Shown: positions 9,822 to 20,564 of the stretch, piece after piece | Numbering within the stretch: the first letter of the stretch is position 1 | Layout of the letters: every line of letters begins with the position of its first letter | Position numbers and translations under genes: made by a program | The notes under the pieces: model-generated | What the model saw: the letters and a program-made list of their open reading frames with translations, nothing else | Database searches by the model: none | Told to the model about the DNA's origin: nothing | Assembly (NCBI GenBank): GCA_023634235.1 | Contig: JAMKCF010000016.1 | Span: 10,166,866-10,230,865, forward strand | From: Pisaster brevispinus | Taxonomy: Eukaryota > Echinodermata > Asteroidea > Forcipulatida > Asteriidae | Direction of reading: 5' to 3' | Length of the DNA stretch: 64,000 bases

Positions 9822-10832
9822 TTGGCGAGCTGCGAAGCAGAGTGAGCCTATGTAATGACAATTTCCGTCACGTCTGTCCGTCCGTCCGTCGGTGCGTCGG
9901 TCCGTCCGTCCGTCCGTCCGTGCGTCCGGCCGTCCGCGTTCAGTGGAAATGTTAAAGTTTTTGTTTTAAGTATCAGTCTTTGAGTTGAGTTGTTTTATGG
10001 TCTGTACAAGCCCAAGTGAGATTGTTATAATTGCCAGTCATTTTGGGGGGTAATTTTCAACTATGTTTTGTAATGTTGAAGTTTTGGGAATAAAAAAAAT
10101 GTTCAAGTTTTGGGAATAAAAAAAAATGTTAAAGTTTTTTTTTTCAGGCTCAATTATTGACCTCTGGATTTTAAAGAACCAAACTCAAATTAAAATTTTT
10201 AAGTTTTGAAATAAGTTAAGTTGTAGCTTTGACTTACAATTGACAACAGACAGGCTGAGCATAAAATCAGTTCCGGTTAAATGAGCTAAAACAATTAAAA
10301 ACTTAAATGGTCCCAACTCCCTATTGCAATGATGTACTGACTTGAAACTTGAATCAAATATTGCTTCTTACATGTAGATTCATATGAAAAGATAAAGCTC
10401 AAAGAGTTTTTCACTGGTTCCAGTTGAATGAGCTAAAACAATAACAACCTTAAATGGCCATAACTCCTTATTGCAATGATGTACTGACTTGAAACTTGAA
10501 TCAAATATTCCTTCTTACATGTAGATTCATATGAAAAGATAAAACTCAAGAGTTTATCACTGGTTCCAGTTGAATGAGCTAAAACAATAAAAAACTTAAA
10601 TGGTCATAACTCCTTGTTGCAATGATGTACTGACTTGAAACTTGAATCAAATATTGCTTCTTACATGTAGATTCATATGAAAAGATAAAACTCTCAGAGT
10701 TTATCACTGGTTCCAGTTGAATGAGCTAAAACGATGAAAACCTTAAATGGTCATAACTCCTTATTGCAATTAGTCATTGGTCTTCTATCTGGCGATCGGC
10801 AGCTCGCCATGGCAGCTTCGCTGTTCTAGTTT
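9822..10832 (+). mobile_element. Pearl/Helitron-like non-autonomous element with 147-bp core repeats
   Basis: The left part begins GGCGAGCTGCGAAGCAG, followed by a (CCGT)n tract (about 9865-9945). The core has about 3.5 tandem units of 146-147 bp, with ATGAGCTAAAACAAT-type starts at 10281, 10428, 10574 and 10721. The right part ends GGCGATCGGCAGCTCGCC then GCTGTTCTAG. A tetranucleotide ACGG-type microsatellite next to roughly 150-bp core repeats is the layout described for pearl and related Helitron-type elements in bivalves and sea urchin. A short hairpin stem and CTAG near the right end fit a Helitron-like 3' end. Confidence 0.65.
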
Positions 10833-11109
10833 TACACTGTCTTTTCTTTTAAAGTGGATATTTTAAGATTCCATTTGCCTCTCAAAAATAATTAGATCTG
10901 CAGCTCAATGTTCCCAATTCCTTAATCAAATGAAGGTTTGTCTAAAAGAGTTTGACCTTACGGTAGCACCGTGAGATGGTAGCGTTTTGTAATCACGTTA
11001 AACGGATCATCAGACGGATACAAAAGAACGAGTAGGCGGTACCTTGAAAATACGGTCGGCTGATTGTTATTCAATCTAAGTGTAACTATAGATAAATATG
11101 GTTAGCATA

Positions 11110-11412
11110 TTTTGTGCCCACACCCCTACTTTCCACTTTATCCAACCTCCCCTTTCAGCTCCATACTGCCCCTCGCCTTGCCCAACCCCTTCAAATTGCC
11201 ATCATATATCCCTTTTCCCGCATTATGGTAAGTTTTTGTGTAGTCTATTCTACGTTTATGTTATATTTTTTTAGTGACTTGTCAAGTACTGTCTTTGTTT
11301 TATATGTTTTTATTTGAGTTCATTTCTAATTACTTTCAATGCTTCTTCCATAAAATCCACTGGGAAGAAAATTCCCATCTGTTCGAATAAAAAATTGAAT
11401 CTTGAATCTTGA
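11110..11412 (+). mobile_element. Likely 3' end of a non-LTR retrotransposon
   Basis: The stretch ends in repeated TTGAATC units (about 11391-11412) after GGGAAGAAAATTCCCATCTG. Short tandem heptamer tails are typical of CR1/L2-type elements. No reverse transcriptase frame remains, so the copy would be strongly 5' truncated. Confidence 0.5.
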
Positions 11413-11499
11413 ATCTCAAATTTCAGCTTTCGGTTGCAACGAAAACTGATACTGTGAATGGATGGAATAAAACTCAGTAATATTGTATTATGCCATCAA

Positions 11500-11890
11500 C
11501 GGGAAGGTATGCGTTTGGTAATCAATTTTAAAATTAATGACAATAAAAACTTATTTGGTTCGAAGTACATCAGCTTTCAATAGTGTAACGCATTTTGAGA
11601 ATCATTTCACTTTAGAGTAATGTGGTTAAAATAAATAAAATATCAGTTTTTATCAGCCCCCCCCCCAAAAAAAAAATCATTCTGAGAAACGTTATTTTCA
11701 GATACCCTTCTCAGATTGTGTATTTCAATTACGGATTATTCTTCCTGCGTGGTAGTAACCGCTCCGGGTTTTCGGCGATATCTCATTTTTTTTGTAAATG
11801 AAATTGTCAAAGGTTAGTTTTTTTTGTATATACATTTATGTGTAAAACAATCGAACGGTTCCAAACACCAAAGGTATGCGTTTCCTTTTA
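11500..11890 (-). mobile_element. MITE, family A (~395 bp)
   Basis: The ends GGAAGGTATGCGTTTGGTAA and CAAAGGTATGCGTTTCCTTT are approximate inverse copies of each other. The interior matches 17741-18138 in opposite orientation, for example the GAGAAACGTT segment and the AATCGAACGGTTCCAAA segment. Confidence 0.65.
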
Positions 11891-12907
11891 AGTACCGTTC
11901 CTGCCCTAAAAGTCTACAAGTTAGCATGCTAGGCTGTTATTGAGCTGACGGCCTCTCCGAAATACTTAACTGTTGCGTCTCTCTGCATATCAAGGTAAAT
12001 ATTTATTAAATCGGCTTCATTAAGTTTACTCTCCATGGAAACACCGTGTCTGACGCCACGCATTATAACTATGCCTCATTAGTTATTGACAAGGTGAGCT
12101 CCAAGCAGTCATTATAATGCACTAAATTTAGAATTCGCAGTTACAAAATTTCACCTTCAAGATTTGATATACATTCTGCTTTCGATTATAGTTTGTAATA
12201 TTTGTACTATGACCCAGTATTTTATTTCATTGTTTTATTATTATTATTATTTTTTGCTTGGGGGGGGAGGGGTAGGGCTTTTTTATTAAGATGAAAAATC
12301 TTTTTACATTGCGGCTCAGTAAGTAGTCTTCAATAGAAACCATACCAATGTTCAGCTCAGCTAGAAAATATACGTGTTAAAAATATTCAGTAAATTACCT
12401 TTTCCCTTATTATTTTAAGTGCATTTTGCAGCAATTGATGTTGTTAAAAAAAACACTATAAAATCAAATAAAGTCATGCACATTTTCTTGCCCTAAAAGG
12501 GGACTTATTGAGCTTGAGAAGTCACCTTGTGTTAATTTATCTCGGCAAGACGCGTTACTGCAGCCTCGTTCCCAGGGGTGATCGATCTCGCTGAACCATC
12601 CCCCCAGCACGTGCTGCTCGCACCACTGATAGGTTAATTTAAATTGTGCCGGTATATGGCGCAACTTTGCCTGTGGTCGATCTAGTCTACGTTCGCTCTT
12701 CAGTACGGAAGCTCGCAAACTGGCATCAGTTAGTCAAAGAGCAACTGGTCCCCAGTCATTCTTTCTTGATCTTGTGACATGTCTACCTCAGAGCTGTGTA
12801 CTGAGAGAGTTGCGACAACTTGCGATTTTAAACTTTTTTCGGTCTCCCCAAATCACATGGCGTCCCCAACGATGGTGTCCAGTAGCAAAAAAAAACAACA
12901 AACCAAC
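11891..12907. other. Intergenic, no gene seen
   Basis: No gene is recognised. The last part, about 12845-12895, is homologous to 18715-18750, the start of a repeat pair described below. Confidence 0.4.
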
Positions 12908-13059
12908 CTGGGGTCGATTTCACAAAGCAATAAAATCCACCGTAAGACAAATTGTCAGTATCACCATAGTGATTTACATTGTGACATCACACTTTACTAA
13001 GCAACTACGATTAATTTGCAGTTACGATCAATCTTAGCTCTTTGTGAAATCGGCCCCAG
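12908..13059. mobile_element. MITE, family B, with empty site elsewhere in window
   Basis: Ends CTGGGGTCGATTTCACAAAG and CTTTGTGAAATCGGCCCCAG form near-perfect terminal inverted repeats of about 20 bp around a 152-bp element. The homologous sequence at 18740-18760 runs straight from the left flank to the right flank without it, which marks the insertion. A related copy lies at 20420-20564. Confidence 0.8.
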
Positions 13060-13285
13060 GTCCCTCTACGTCGCAACTCTTCAAATATACAACTCAGCTG
13101 GTATAACTGTATACACAGACTAATTCATTTGAAATAGAATCGTGTCAGTTTTACATTATGACGCGCGCGTATACTAAGCGTCATACAAGCGCCATAAAAG
13201 CGCTAGGGAGTTTTTGAACAGTGTGCGCGTAAAGTAATTACTTTTGGGATTCAATCAGAGAAGCTTTTCAGCACATCCCTAAAAG
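13060..13285 (+). repeat. Dispersed repeat, copy 1 of a pair
   Basis: This stretch, from GTCCCTCTACGTCGCAACTC to AGCACATCCCTAAA, matches 18752-18975 with a few substitutions and small indels. It contains GACGCGCGCGTA and AGCGCTAGG motifs. No coding capacity is apparent. Confidence 0.75.
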
Positions 13286-13700
13286 TTCAAACAATGGAAG
13301 AACAAAGAGAAGTCCTAGATTCACAAACATGAGTGCGTGTGTGTGTGTTACTGAACATCTAGGCATTCAAACCAAGGATTTTAACAAATGAGATCCGAGA
13401 AAATGACATACCGGGGAAAAAAAAAATCACAAGTGAATGGTTCGATAGCACCCCCACCCCAAAAAAAAGAGAGAAGTTTATAATTGTTTCAACATAAAAT
13501 AAATAAATAAATAAAATTAAAATAACCAAAACCAAAACAAACAACAATCAATCAACAACCCCCAATAAACATCCCCCCAAAACATCGTATCTTTGCTCCA
13601 GAAAAAAAAGAAAACAAAGGCCGCCGATGTTACCACTAGTTCTTGTATCACTTTCACCGAAGTAAAACTCGAGGTTTTTCAATAATAATTATACACTTAT
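13286..13700. other. Low-complexity intergenic sequence
   Basis: A (GT)n run near 13335, A-rich and (AAAT)n tracts occur. No gene is seen. Confidence 0.4.
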
Positions 13701-14187
13701 AGTAAACTGATAACCTGTTTACATCCATATAAAAATGTTCCCCTAAAATTCCGCCTTCTTTACATAATTTTCTGCTGAATTAGCAATTTTTGTAAATAAG
13801 TAATAACTCTCGACTATACAGATAGTCCACTTCGCCGATGATTGTGTACTCGGTGATAGGGCGACAGCGGGAGTACCGCTAGGGGTTCAGCAGGGACTAT
13901 TTATAGATAAAACCCCATACAAAGGTTATACATTTTTCACTAGCATCTCAGCGAGCCAAACGCTGTATCAATTTGAAATACGCAGGACAACAGTTCTACA
14001 ATACATGTTGCTTTTGGTTTATTGCGGTGCACACAGCTCGGATTCCAGCACTGTGTTCCACGCCGAACACCCTTCCTAAAACCTTCGGTAAAATAAAGAA
14101 ATAACCACTCATCAAATCTCAAAGCAGTTTGAGAATTATTTGGTATTCTTGTTCACCACAATTACAGCAAACCGAAACCCGCTCACT

Positions 14188-14892
14188 ATGAAGCTCGTGT
14201 GGTTTAATTTCATCCTCACTGCCGCGTTTGTCTGCGGTGAGATGTGTAAGCCTGGTGAAAAGAAGTACGGGAGCTCCTGTTATGAGTTACTGCCGGGGAA
14301 GATGAACTGGGAGGACGGTCTTAAGAATTGCTCTATAAAGGGCGGTGGCTTAGTGATACCTGACACTTTGGAGGAGAACACGTTTGTCTGGAATACTTTC
14401 AGAGATAAAGGAGATGACAATATTTGGATCGGCTGCAAGTACCAGGACGGCAAGTGGGTGCAGTTGGGTAAAGGGGACCGTAATTGCACTTACTATAACT
14501 GGGCTACAGGTGAGCCAAATAATTTGAAAACTGAAAACTGTTCACACATGAAGAAAACAAAAAATGGTACCTGGAATGACAACGAATGCAGCAAGGATTT
14601 CTCTGTGATCTGTGAGCGTTCTATTGCCACCCAGAAATACTGTCTGACAGCCCATGACACTGGCCGCTTCACATCATCTTGTCTCGACGGTCATGTCATC
14701 AAGGACTTACCGATCAAGGGAGTCCTCGCCTGCGGGTCGGCATGCAGGGCTGAGCCTGGATGCCTCTCCTTCAACGTCCGTGATGCTAGCCGGGAAGGGA
14801 AAAAGACCTGCCAGCTGAGTGACAAAAGGCGCCAAGATGTGGGTGGAGACCCAGATTCAGATGAACCAAACTGCTACTACTTTGAGGTTTAG
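14188..14892 (+). CDS. Secreted C-type lectin with CTLD and PAN/Apple domain, copy 1
   Basis: This intronless gene encodes 234 residues. The ATG (A at -3) sits directly before a hydrophobic signal peptide (residues 1-16 or 17); upstream in-frame extension would need a TTG start. The CTLD spans Cys20-Cys142 with WIGC (80-83), EPN (109-111) and WND (129-131). EPN plus WND is the canonical calcium and mannose-type sugar site. A second domain, Cys152-Cys229, has the cysteine spacing of a PAN/Apple domain and ends in CYYFEV. Likely role is calcium-dependent carbohydrate recognition outside the cell, with PAN mediating protein or glycan contacts; both are family inferences. A close paralogue is at 23828-24526. 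Confidence 0.93.
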   Translation: MKLVWFNFILTAAFVCGEMCKPGEKKYGSSCYELLPGKMNWEDGLKNCSIKGGGLVIPDTLEENTFVWNTFRDKGDDNIWIGCKYQDGKWVQLGKGDRNCTYYNWATGEPNNLKTENCSHMKKTKNGTWNDNECSKDFSVICERSIATQKYCLTAHDTGRFTSSCLDGHVIKDLPIKGVLACGSACRAEPGCLSFNVRDASREGKKTCQLSDKRRQDVGGDPDSDEPNCYYFEV

Positions 14893-15003
14893 ACTCACAT
14901 CCTCACATTGTATATAACATTTTCTTCAAAAGTGTTTGCAGACAACCCACCACTACTACTCTCACTTTAGGAACTTGAACCAATTCACGGGTGCACACGT
15001 GGC

Positions 15004-15215
15004 GTGTCGTGGCCGCCGAGCGGTCAAGTCCACCGGACTCAAGCTCTTGAGTTTTTGATCAACCTGGTGTGCGTTCGAGTCCCGGTCTTGACACTTGAAA
15101 GATGTATCCTCAATCAAGGCACTTAACTTTCATTGCTTCAGATGGGACGTAAATCCATAGGTCCCATGTGTTGTGTAAGGCACGTAAACAAAAACCCCAC
15201 AGTTAATACACTTAT
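15004..15215 (+). mobile_element. tRNA-Leu-like SINE downstream of lectin 1
   Basis: GTCGTGGCCGCCGAGCGGTC, an anticodon-arm-like GGACTCAAGCTC and a B box GTTCGAGTCCCGG give a leucine-tRNA-like head (15005-15096). A body with CTCAATCAAGGCACTTAAC follows. The same element sits at the same place after lectin 2, so it predates the duplication. It is not a functional tRNA gene because the acceptor ends do not pair cleanly. Confidence 0.7.
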
Positions 15216-15364
15216 CGTTAGAAAATGGTTTTGCAATGGGTTTTTTCTGGCAGTTGCTGCTGAATGTGCTGCAGCATCTTGTAAACCAAGTTGCTACTAA
15301 AATTGGGTCTCATAATTCAGCGATTTAAAATACTCGTCTTAAAAAAGAGAGAAAAATAATCACT

Positions 15365-15601
15365 ATGAGACGCCCGTTTATAAAGCGCTATGTTATACTT
15401 AGTAATTGTTATTATTATTTCTACAACAGTGTGATAACCTTATCCAAATGTTGGCCCTCTATACATGCGGCGTTCCGTTGGTTATTCTCTAAAAGTATTT
15501 GTAGAACTAACCCTAGACATATTTTGCAATCGCTGTCCGTCGGATTAGATATAGATGCTTTGAAACGCTTGACGAATTATACCGGTATTGTACATAACTA
15601 G
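15365..15601 (+). other. Small ORF shared by both lectin blocks, doubtful
   Basis: A 78-codon ATG frame shared with 24957-25193. The two copies differ by three amino-acid changes and about one silent change before the end, which gives no sign of constraint. No domain is recognised. It is probably duplicated non-coding sequence. Confidence 0.2.
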
Positions 15602-15809
15602 ATTTTAAGTATTGTGTATTTTGTGAATGTTGACTGTGAGCTTGCACTATCATTGAACAGAAAAAAGGAAACTTCGCTCGTCTCTTATCACGTCTGATTC
15701 ATTGGCGCTCCTGTGGCTCAACCTCTGAAAAAGATTGATTTTTTTAACGACAAGTTGGTACATGCAAGTTTGATGCACTTATACAACGTTGGTTAAGTTA
15801 TTTTTAGTG

Positions 15810-15985
15810 GCTATGGTTCAGTTTATGGTAAGCTTATACGGTTCAGAACTAAGGCTACGGTTAAGGTTACGGATACGGTTGTGTTGGATTATGATTCGTT
15901 ATGGTCATGATAAAGGTTAACAATGGTTATGGCTATGGTCATGGTTATGGTTCTGACTATGCTATGGTTACGTTTAAAGTGGTGG
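15810..15985 (+). repeat. Degenerate GGTTAY hexamer repeat
   Basis: Repeated TATGGTTA, TACGGTTA and TAAGGTTA words resemble a decayed GGTTAN array. Matching stretches occur at about 28430-28600 and 38445-38615 in the duplicated blocks. Confidence 0.6.
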
Positions 15986-16032
15986 TAGTGATGGTTTATG
16001 AATACAGGTTCAGATAAGATAAAAGGTAGCCA

Positions 16033-16209
16033 ATAGATCTTATGCATCTGACGTCATTTCAGTATAGGGCGCCCTCGCCTGGAGGTCAAAATGAGGCTGT
16101 TCATTGACCAATCCTGTGCGCCGCGTGTGAAAATCTGTGCGTTTCGATTGTTTCGTCACCGTTTTACTTCTAAGATGGCGGCTGGATGGCGTCAATGGAG
16201 AAGGTGTTT
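16033..16209 (+). mobile_element. MITE, family C (copy in lectin block 1)
   Basis: The stretch ATAGATCTTATGCATCTGAC through GATGGCGGCTGGATGGCGTC matches the better preserved copy at 43631-43805, which has clear TIRs. Copies in the duplicated blocks lie at 28651-28823 and 38666-38838. Confidence 0.65.
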
Positions 16210-16302
16210 ACCATTCTTTCCCATTGGGTGATATTCAGCCATAAAATTGTCTATTGCCTCTGCTCTTTTGTATAATTATATTTGGTAAAAAGTGTGGGAT
16301 TT

Positions 16303-16665
16303 ACACTAATAATAATAATCGATTCTTATATAGCGCTTTATCACAGCCCGAGGGGCGTATCAAAGCGCTTCTGACATTATTACCCCTGGTCACTGGGCCA
16401 TATATTTCATTCCTTAAACCATCTCAGCTCCCTGGGGAGTATACAGCCGGTGCTGCGAGTTTACCGCGCTCCAAGCTAATCATTCACATAAACCATCTCT
16501 GCCCTCACAGGTACCCATTTTCACCCCTGGGTGGAGAGAAGCAATTATGGTTAAGTGTCTTGCTCAGGGACACAAGTGCCACGACCGGGACCCGAACCCA
16601 CATACCGATAACCCAACCACCAGAACTTGAGTCCGATGCTCTTATCCGCTCGACCACGACACTAA
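16303..16665 (-). mobile_element. Full-length tRNA-derived SINE with 7-bp target duplication
   Basis: The element (16310-16658) is on the minus strand: its (AAT)n tail is at 16310-16320 and its tRNA-like head near 16570-16658. Direct repeats ACACTAA at 16303-16309 and 16659-16665 flank it. The paralogous block at 28914-28925 has the uninterrupted site. The family is the same as 1-342. Confidence 0.9.
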
Positions 16666-17140
16666 AAGTAACATAAATATTACTTCCTGTATATTTTATC
16701 TTTAAGGTTCACATTGCCTTCAAATCTCTCAAAACGATGTAGTTTGGATCTACTCTTATCCTTTTTTGTCCATGCATGAAAAACAACTGCAGTGTGTTGT
16801 GATTAGCGAGTAGGACCTATTGAGTAAAAAACTCCATAAAATTGCCTCTGAAAATACAACCAGAGGAACATACGGTACGCCATTTTGTAGAGTCAACAAT
16901 TTGGTTCTGCAATAGCAGACCGTGTGCTCTCAAGGGATGTTTATGTGAATTATATTATATTTTCCTCCCCCCAGTATTTATTATTAACTAGACCTATCTG
17001 TGGCGTGTAATAAAAATGACCCTGGAGCCTGGACTCAAGTATCAACAATTAGTATGACGGTGTAAATTGTATGCAAGTCATTCAATGTTTCGCTTGGCTG
17101 CGTACTTGCTGAAGTGCACGCTTTCGCGGCAAAGGACGGC

Positions 17141-17214
17141 AAAGGACGCCAAAACGTGGCCGAAGACCGATTTCACGATGAACGCAACAAAAGTTGCTAC
17201 TACTTTGAGATTTA
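17141..17214 (+). pseudogene. Relic of a third lectin: PAN domain 3' end
   Basis: In one frame the sequence reads KGRQNVAEDRFHDERNK then SCYYFEI and a stop. It aligns with KRRQDVGGDPDSDEPN then CYYFEV and stop, the last residues of the intact lectins. Nothing upstream continues the match, since the preceding bases belong to the duplicated block. It is therefore a truncated gene remnant. Confidence 0.75.
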
Positions 17215-17740
17215 GACTACCATAACATAACAGGAAAACTAACACAAATAACCAAACAATATAATTGTGTGATCGGTGTGTGACTGGATGATCTTTTTGC
17301 TAAACTATCTTTGTAAACTAGGACCAACAAGGTGGAACAACAACTATTGGTAGCTCACGCCATCAACAATGGAGCATCGTTTATCAAACAAAAAGGCCGA
17401 ACGAACAATTCTCTCTGTTTTACCAGTAGCCTACACGGTGTTTCACTTTTAAAATTTTCTTTTATTAACGAAGTGTACAGAAAAGTGACGGATGAGTCAC
17501 TTATAGCTTTGACATCGAATGACAATGTTAGCAGTCTTTAATGATGATGTATCGTGCGAATTTCTGAAAGCAGACAATTTTGCAAATTGAATTTTAGGCA
17601 ATAAATATGTAATACGTTTAAATTAAGGCATAGGCCTAATGGTTGCGCGGATGGAATTGTAAATAAAGCACTGTACAGACTCTGCAAGTCTTGCGCTATA
17701 TCGAAAACGCGGAAAAAATCGAACGAAGAATATAATTTTT
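17215..17740. other. Flank of lectin relic, no gene seen
   Basis: Parts of 17360-17600 show loose similarity to 42780-43020 (for example GATGTCGAA-type and GATGTGTATCGTGC-type words), so an older duplication may extend here. The 69-codon frame at 17332-17541 has no recognisable domain. Confidence 0.4.
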
Positions 17741-18138
17741 AAAGGCAAAGTATACCTTGTTTTTGGAACCGTTTGATTGTTTGAATCCTTTAAATGTAGA
17801 TATATACAATAAAACTAACCAGTGAAAATTTTTTATTTCAAAAGAAGGTCACGCTTTTGAGGGAAACGCCTAAAATCCGAAGCAAATAATGTCAACGCAG
17901 GGATGAATAATCCCTAATAGGAATACACAATCTGAGAAACGTTTCTGACAGTAACGCTTTCAGATTCAAATTTTGGGGCATAAAAACTGATACCTTTTTA
18001 CATAACCATATAACTTTGAAGTAAAAAGGCTTCTCAGAATGCTTTTTACTATCGAAAGCTGCTGTAGGTTTTTTAACCAAATAAACTTTGTAATGCCAAT
18101 AATTTTAAGAGTTATTACCAAACGTACCTTTTCCTTTA
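17741..18138 (+). mobile_element. MITE, family A (~398 bp)
   Basis: Begins AAAGGCAAAGTATACCTTGT and ends CAAACGTACCTTTTCCTTTA, approximate inverse copies. The interior matches 11500-11890 in reverse. No coding frame of note. Confidence 0.65.
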
Positions 18139-18751
18139 ACCACAAATTTCGAAAATACAAATACCCAGCAGTTCGTTATAGATACAACTTGAATTTTAAT
18201 AAAATACAAAAGTGACATGTTGATATTAACAATGAAAGCAAATTGGAGCCGAGTATTGTTTTTAGAAACCCCATTTGCCAATCACGCACGACTTTGTGCG
18301 ACCATTACAGGTTTAATGACAATGTCAGTTGGGCAAAAATCATAATTGTTTACAAGTAACCGGAAACGAAGGTTAATTCTTGGGTTTTCTTTGTTTGTTT
18401 GAAAAATTAAGTTCACTCTCATATGTCATCCTGTCCAGGGGAATAGAAGTATTCTCAGTCATTTAATGCTAATGAAACCTGATATAAACACCGTCTGACG
18501 GAGGACTTTACTTTATTAAAATACATGGCGGTAAAATGAATTCATGTTGCTTTGTCTTTGTCCGCTAGCTGTGTTTGTTTGTTTGTTTGTATAGTGCATT
18601 CAATTGCTATATCTTCTGGGCTTAACACTTGTTTCGGTTCCCCCAAAACGCATGTGCGCACACAGGGTAAATGTCGATTATGTCAGTATAAAAGAGATCA
18701 CTCATGTTGCTACATTTGGACCAACGATGGCGTCCAGTAGCAAAGAAAACT
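18139..18751. other. Intergenic, no gene seen
   Basis: It contains a (GTTT)n run near 18575-18592 and the left flank of the dispersed repeat pair. No gene is recognised. Confidence 0.4.
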
Positions 18752-18975
18752 GGTCCCTCTACGTCGCAACTCTTCAAATATACAGCTCAGCTGGTATAAA
18801 TGTATACACAGACTAATTCATTTGAAATAGAATCGTGTCAGTTTTACATTTTGACGCGCGCGTACTAAGCGTCATACATGCGCCAAAAAAGCGCTAGGAA
18901 GCTTTGAACAAGTGTGCGCGTAAAGTAATCCCTTTTGGGAATCAATCAGATAAGCTTTTCAGCACATCCCTAAAT
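18752..18975 (+). repeat. Dispersed repeat, copy 2 of a pair
   Basis: Matches 13060-13285. Its left flank (about 18715-18751) matches 12845-12895 and lacks the family B MITE, so the repeat unit is older than that insertion. Confidence 0.75.
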
Positions 18976-20419
18976 GATGACCCAATTTCAATGAGCTGCT
19001 TACCAAACCATGCTGTGCTTACAGCGCCCTCACATGTGTATTTCTATGGGCCGCAGCAGACGCCATTTTGAAAGAATTGTGGACAATATACTTTGGCACT
19101 CTTAGATTTGGGCTCATTTGTCTGTATACACCCAGACAAAACAGTGCACTCCTATAGTATCCACCATTTCTCAAAAACAAAAACCCAAAACAAAGCAAGA
19201 AAGAAAGGTTTATTATAATAATAATAATTATTGCTAGACATTTCTGGTAACAAAACAAGGATGCCACATTAGCGAACTTAATCACTGTAGTTCGCAAGCC
19301 CGAGGAAACCTGTGAACAAACAAGGGTGCTAGTTATGGTATCCATTGCCATGAAAGTGGACCGAGGCGGGAACCAGCGAGTTCTTATTGAGGCCGGCGTT
19401 ATTCATACATCTCGGCATGGCGTGTGACATCATACTATGTTCAGGCTACTATAGGAGGTCGAGTTGCAATATTAGGCCGAATCCAAATTTATTTAGCGGC
19501 TTACAGCTACGGCTACGACTGTTGCTAGGGATGTTGCTACGAACGACGCGGGAATCTAGCGGCATCCTTAGCTGTAACTGCAAACTCAAACACGGCCTTG
19601 GTTATAGCAAGTCGTTTTTGGTGAGACTAATTAAAATTATCATGGTTTGATTTCCTTGGTTCAGAAAGTCGTCTTGGCTCACAAGAGGTTTCAGGACAAC
19701 TCGGCATTTCCTCAAGTTCCAGTGTTGGGAGGTCGACTTGTGAGATGAACCTTGTTATCTAAACAAGTGGTGTGGCGTTTCTCATGCTCCGTAGACAATT
19801 TACAAACGCGCCGCTCTACTTATAAGCCAGAGACGGTGAATTCCAGTTATAAATTATACTATTCTCGAAAACCTGTGTGCTTGCAAAAAGAATAGAGCCC
19901 CCTAAACCCCCCCCCCCAAAAAAAAGTATCCCCCCCCAAAAAACACACACAAAAAAACCCCAACAAAACTAAACAAAACACCCCCCCCCCAAAAAAAAAA
20001 ACCACCCTTAAAAACAAAAAACACTCCAACGGTGTTTTCTGATAACAACAATGACTTCTACAACTAGCCTATCGAAAAGACTAATCGGAACGCGCACACG
20101 TATTGTCAAGTCTTTCAGATCGCCTATGAAACACGCAATGTGCTTGGTAAGCACAATGTGCTTGACCAGTAAACAGCTTGATGGAATTGGACCGAGGTCG
20201 AATACCTCGCAATGTGTATGGTATACGGTACACAGGTACGTTCTAAGCGAGGGTGGGCACGCATCCATGGACATGAACACGTTGCACTTATGCAGCTCAG
20301 CCGCTGCCTCGCTTCGGTTACGATGACCAAGCTTGTTTGGGAAAACGGCCCTGCTGTATAGGGCGCCCCCTTGCAGATATTGTCCTCTAGTATTGACTCG
20401 CATTGTTCGTTCGGGTCAT
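18976..20419. other. Intergenic with low-complexity C/A runs
   Basis: No gene is recognised. Bases 19898-20015 are long C and A homopolymer runs. Confidence 0.4.
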
Positions 20420-20564
20420 CAGGGGTGGATTTCACAAAGAGTTAAGACTAGTCTTATCCCGAGTTAGGACGAGTTACTCATCCTTACTTAGGACTAGCCT
20501 TAAGTTTTTAATAACTCTTAGGACTAGTCCTTAGTTAGGACTATCTTTGTGAAATCGACCCCTG
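20420..20564. mobile_element. MITE, family B (~145 bp)
   Basis: Termini CAGGGGTGGATTTCACAAAG and CTTTGTGAAATCGACCCCTG are inverse copies with one mismatch. The interior holds repeated TTAGGACTAG and GACTAGTC words that could fold. It shares its TIR with 12908-13059. Confidence 0.8.

Larger units (their letters stand above)
13701..17114 (+). repeat. Lectin duplication block, copy 1
   Basis: From AGTAAACTGATAACCTGTTT onward this block matches 23389-25183 and then 28279-29512. It carries lectin gene 1, a tRNA-like SINE, a degenerate hexamer repeat, a MITE and a SINE. Relative to copy 2 it has about 45 bp extra near 13797-13842 and about 56 bp extra near 15238-15290, and it lacks the 3.1-kb transposon. 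Confidence 0.85.

Noticed and set aside
13940..14122. 60-codon minus-strand frame also present at 23580-23762
   Set aside because: Conserved only because the block is duplicated; both copies differ by amino-acid changes and there is no domain.
16254..16676. 140-codon frame
   Set aside because: It lies in the minus-strand SINE and its flanks and is absent where the SINE is absent.
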